From NCBI GenBank assembly GCA_020849725.1, contig JADLAZ010000235.1:1-20828 (forward strand): 20,828 nucleotides of DNA, given 5' to 3'. The notes beneath the pieces are model-generated. The model made no database searches. It was given only the letters and a program-made list of their open reading frames with translations, and was not told where the DNA came from. Below, in pieces: positions 20,703 through 20,828 of the stretch. Position 1 is the first letter of the stretch; every line of letters starts with the position of its first letter. Position numbers and translations under genes: made by a program. Origin of the DNA: Chloroflexota bacterium. Lineage in GTDB: Bacteria > Chloroflexota > Chloroflexia > Thermomicrobiales > JADLAZ01.

Positions 20703-20828
20703 GAGTTCGCTCAGAATAAGCCTATGGTAAGCTGCCGGCCACGCGCCGGGCGGCGGCGCGGGTGGAGCCAGCGGAGGACGCCATGATCGCGCGCTACGAC
20801 TACCTGAGCCGCCATCCCGACGTCTTCC
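20703..20828 (+). mobile_element. Left end of a putative IS5-type insertion sequence (partial)
   Basis: The likely left end is near GAGTTCGCTCAGAATAAG at 20703, about 80 nt before the transposase-like ATG, a normal distance for an inverted-repeat end. The right end is outside the window, so neither the inverted repeat nor target duplication can be checked. Confidence 0.4.
20783..20828 (+). CDS. N-terminus of a putative IS5-type transposase (partial)
   Basis: Fifteen codons, MIARYDYLSRHPDVF, follow GGAGG at 5 nt and run off the window. A start of the type (Y/L)xxLSRHPxVF is typical of the short N-terminal helix of IS5/ISL2-like DDE transposases before the helix-turn-helix part. With so few residues the identification depends on the resemblance alone and on its context beside degraded DNA. 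Confidence 0.45.
   Translation, partial: MIARYDYLSRHPDVF

Overview
The window is very GC-rich, with tightly packed genes and strong G/C bias at third codon positions. No gene here fixes the taxonomy. An MglA-type GTPase with Roadblock/LC7 partners, a YegI-like kinase/helix-hairpin-helix protein and Shine-Dalgarno-led operons would fit a Chloroflexota bacterium of the Thermomicrobia/Sphaerobacter type; that is inference.

Left part, about 1-7350, looks chromosomal. A plus-strand pseudokinase-like membrane protein with a helix-hairpin-helix domain (129-2252) converges on a minus-strand series. In transcription order the series is: a small Roadblock/LC7 protein (5606-5241), a possible 37-codon ORF coupled to purN (5006-4320), a second Roadblock/LC7 protein (4213-3716), an MglA-like Ras-superfamily GTPase (3663-3073) and a membrane-anchored protein of unknown function (3051-2266). 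Upstream lie an S66 LD-carboxypeptidase-like gene, an intrinsic terminator, tRNA-Tyr(GTA) and tRNA-Thr(TGT), all on the minus strand, with recognisable sigma-70-type promoters before the tRNAs.

Middle and right part, about 7650-19770, is an accessory gene block. One plus-strand gene (TubC_N-like segment plus zinc ribbon) converges on a run of twelve minus-strand genes. In transcription order these are: unknown 216-aa protein, UvrD/PcrA-like helicase, short DnaG-like primase (CHC2 zinc finger plus Toprim), 431-aa coiled-coil protein, Ycf46-like AAA protein with altered Walker A and Walker B, DUF1257 (Ycf35-like), DUF2997, NrdG-like radical-SAM activase, two ECF sigma factors, a small Cys-containing protein that may start at CTG, an unknown 120-aa protein, and a DnaN-like sliding clamp with a 69-residue C-terminal tail. 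Many junctions overlap or are only a few bases apart. Helicase, primase and clamp suggest a DNA replication or repair module. The AAA/DUF1257/DUF2997/radical-SAM set is a linked group of unknown function, and the two sigma factors could give the block its own transcription. No polymerase, integrase, replication initiator, capsid or terminase gene is visible, so whether this is an integrated element, a phage remnant or a resident system is open.

Right end, 19772-20828, has no convincing intact gene. It holds a strong hairpin and Shine-Dalgarno in the leader of the accessory operon, about 500 bp of featureless sequence, a frameshifted YD/RHS-repeat remnant, and the first codons of what looks like an IS5-type transposase cut by the window end.
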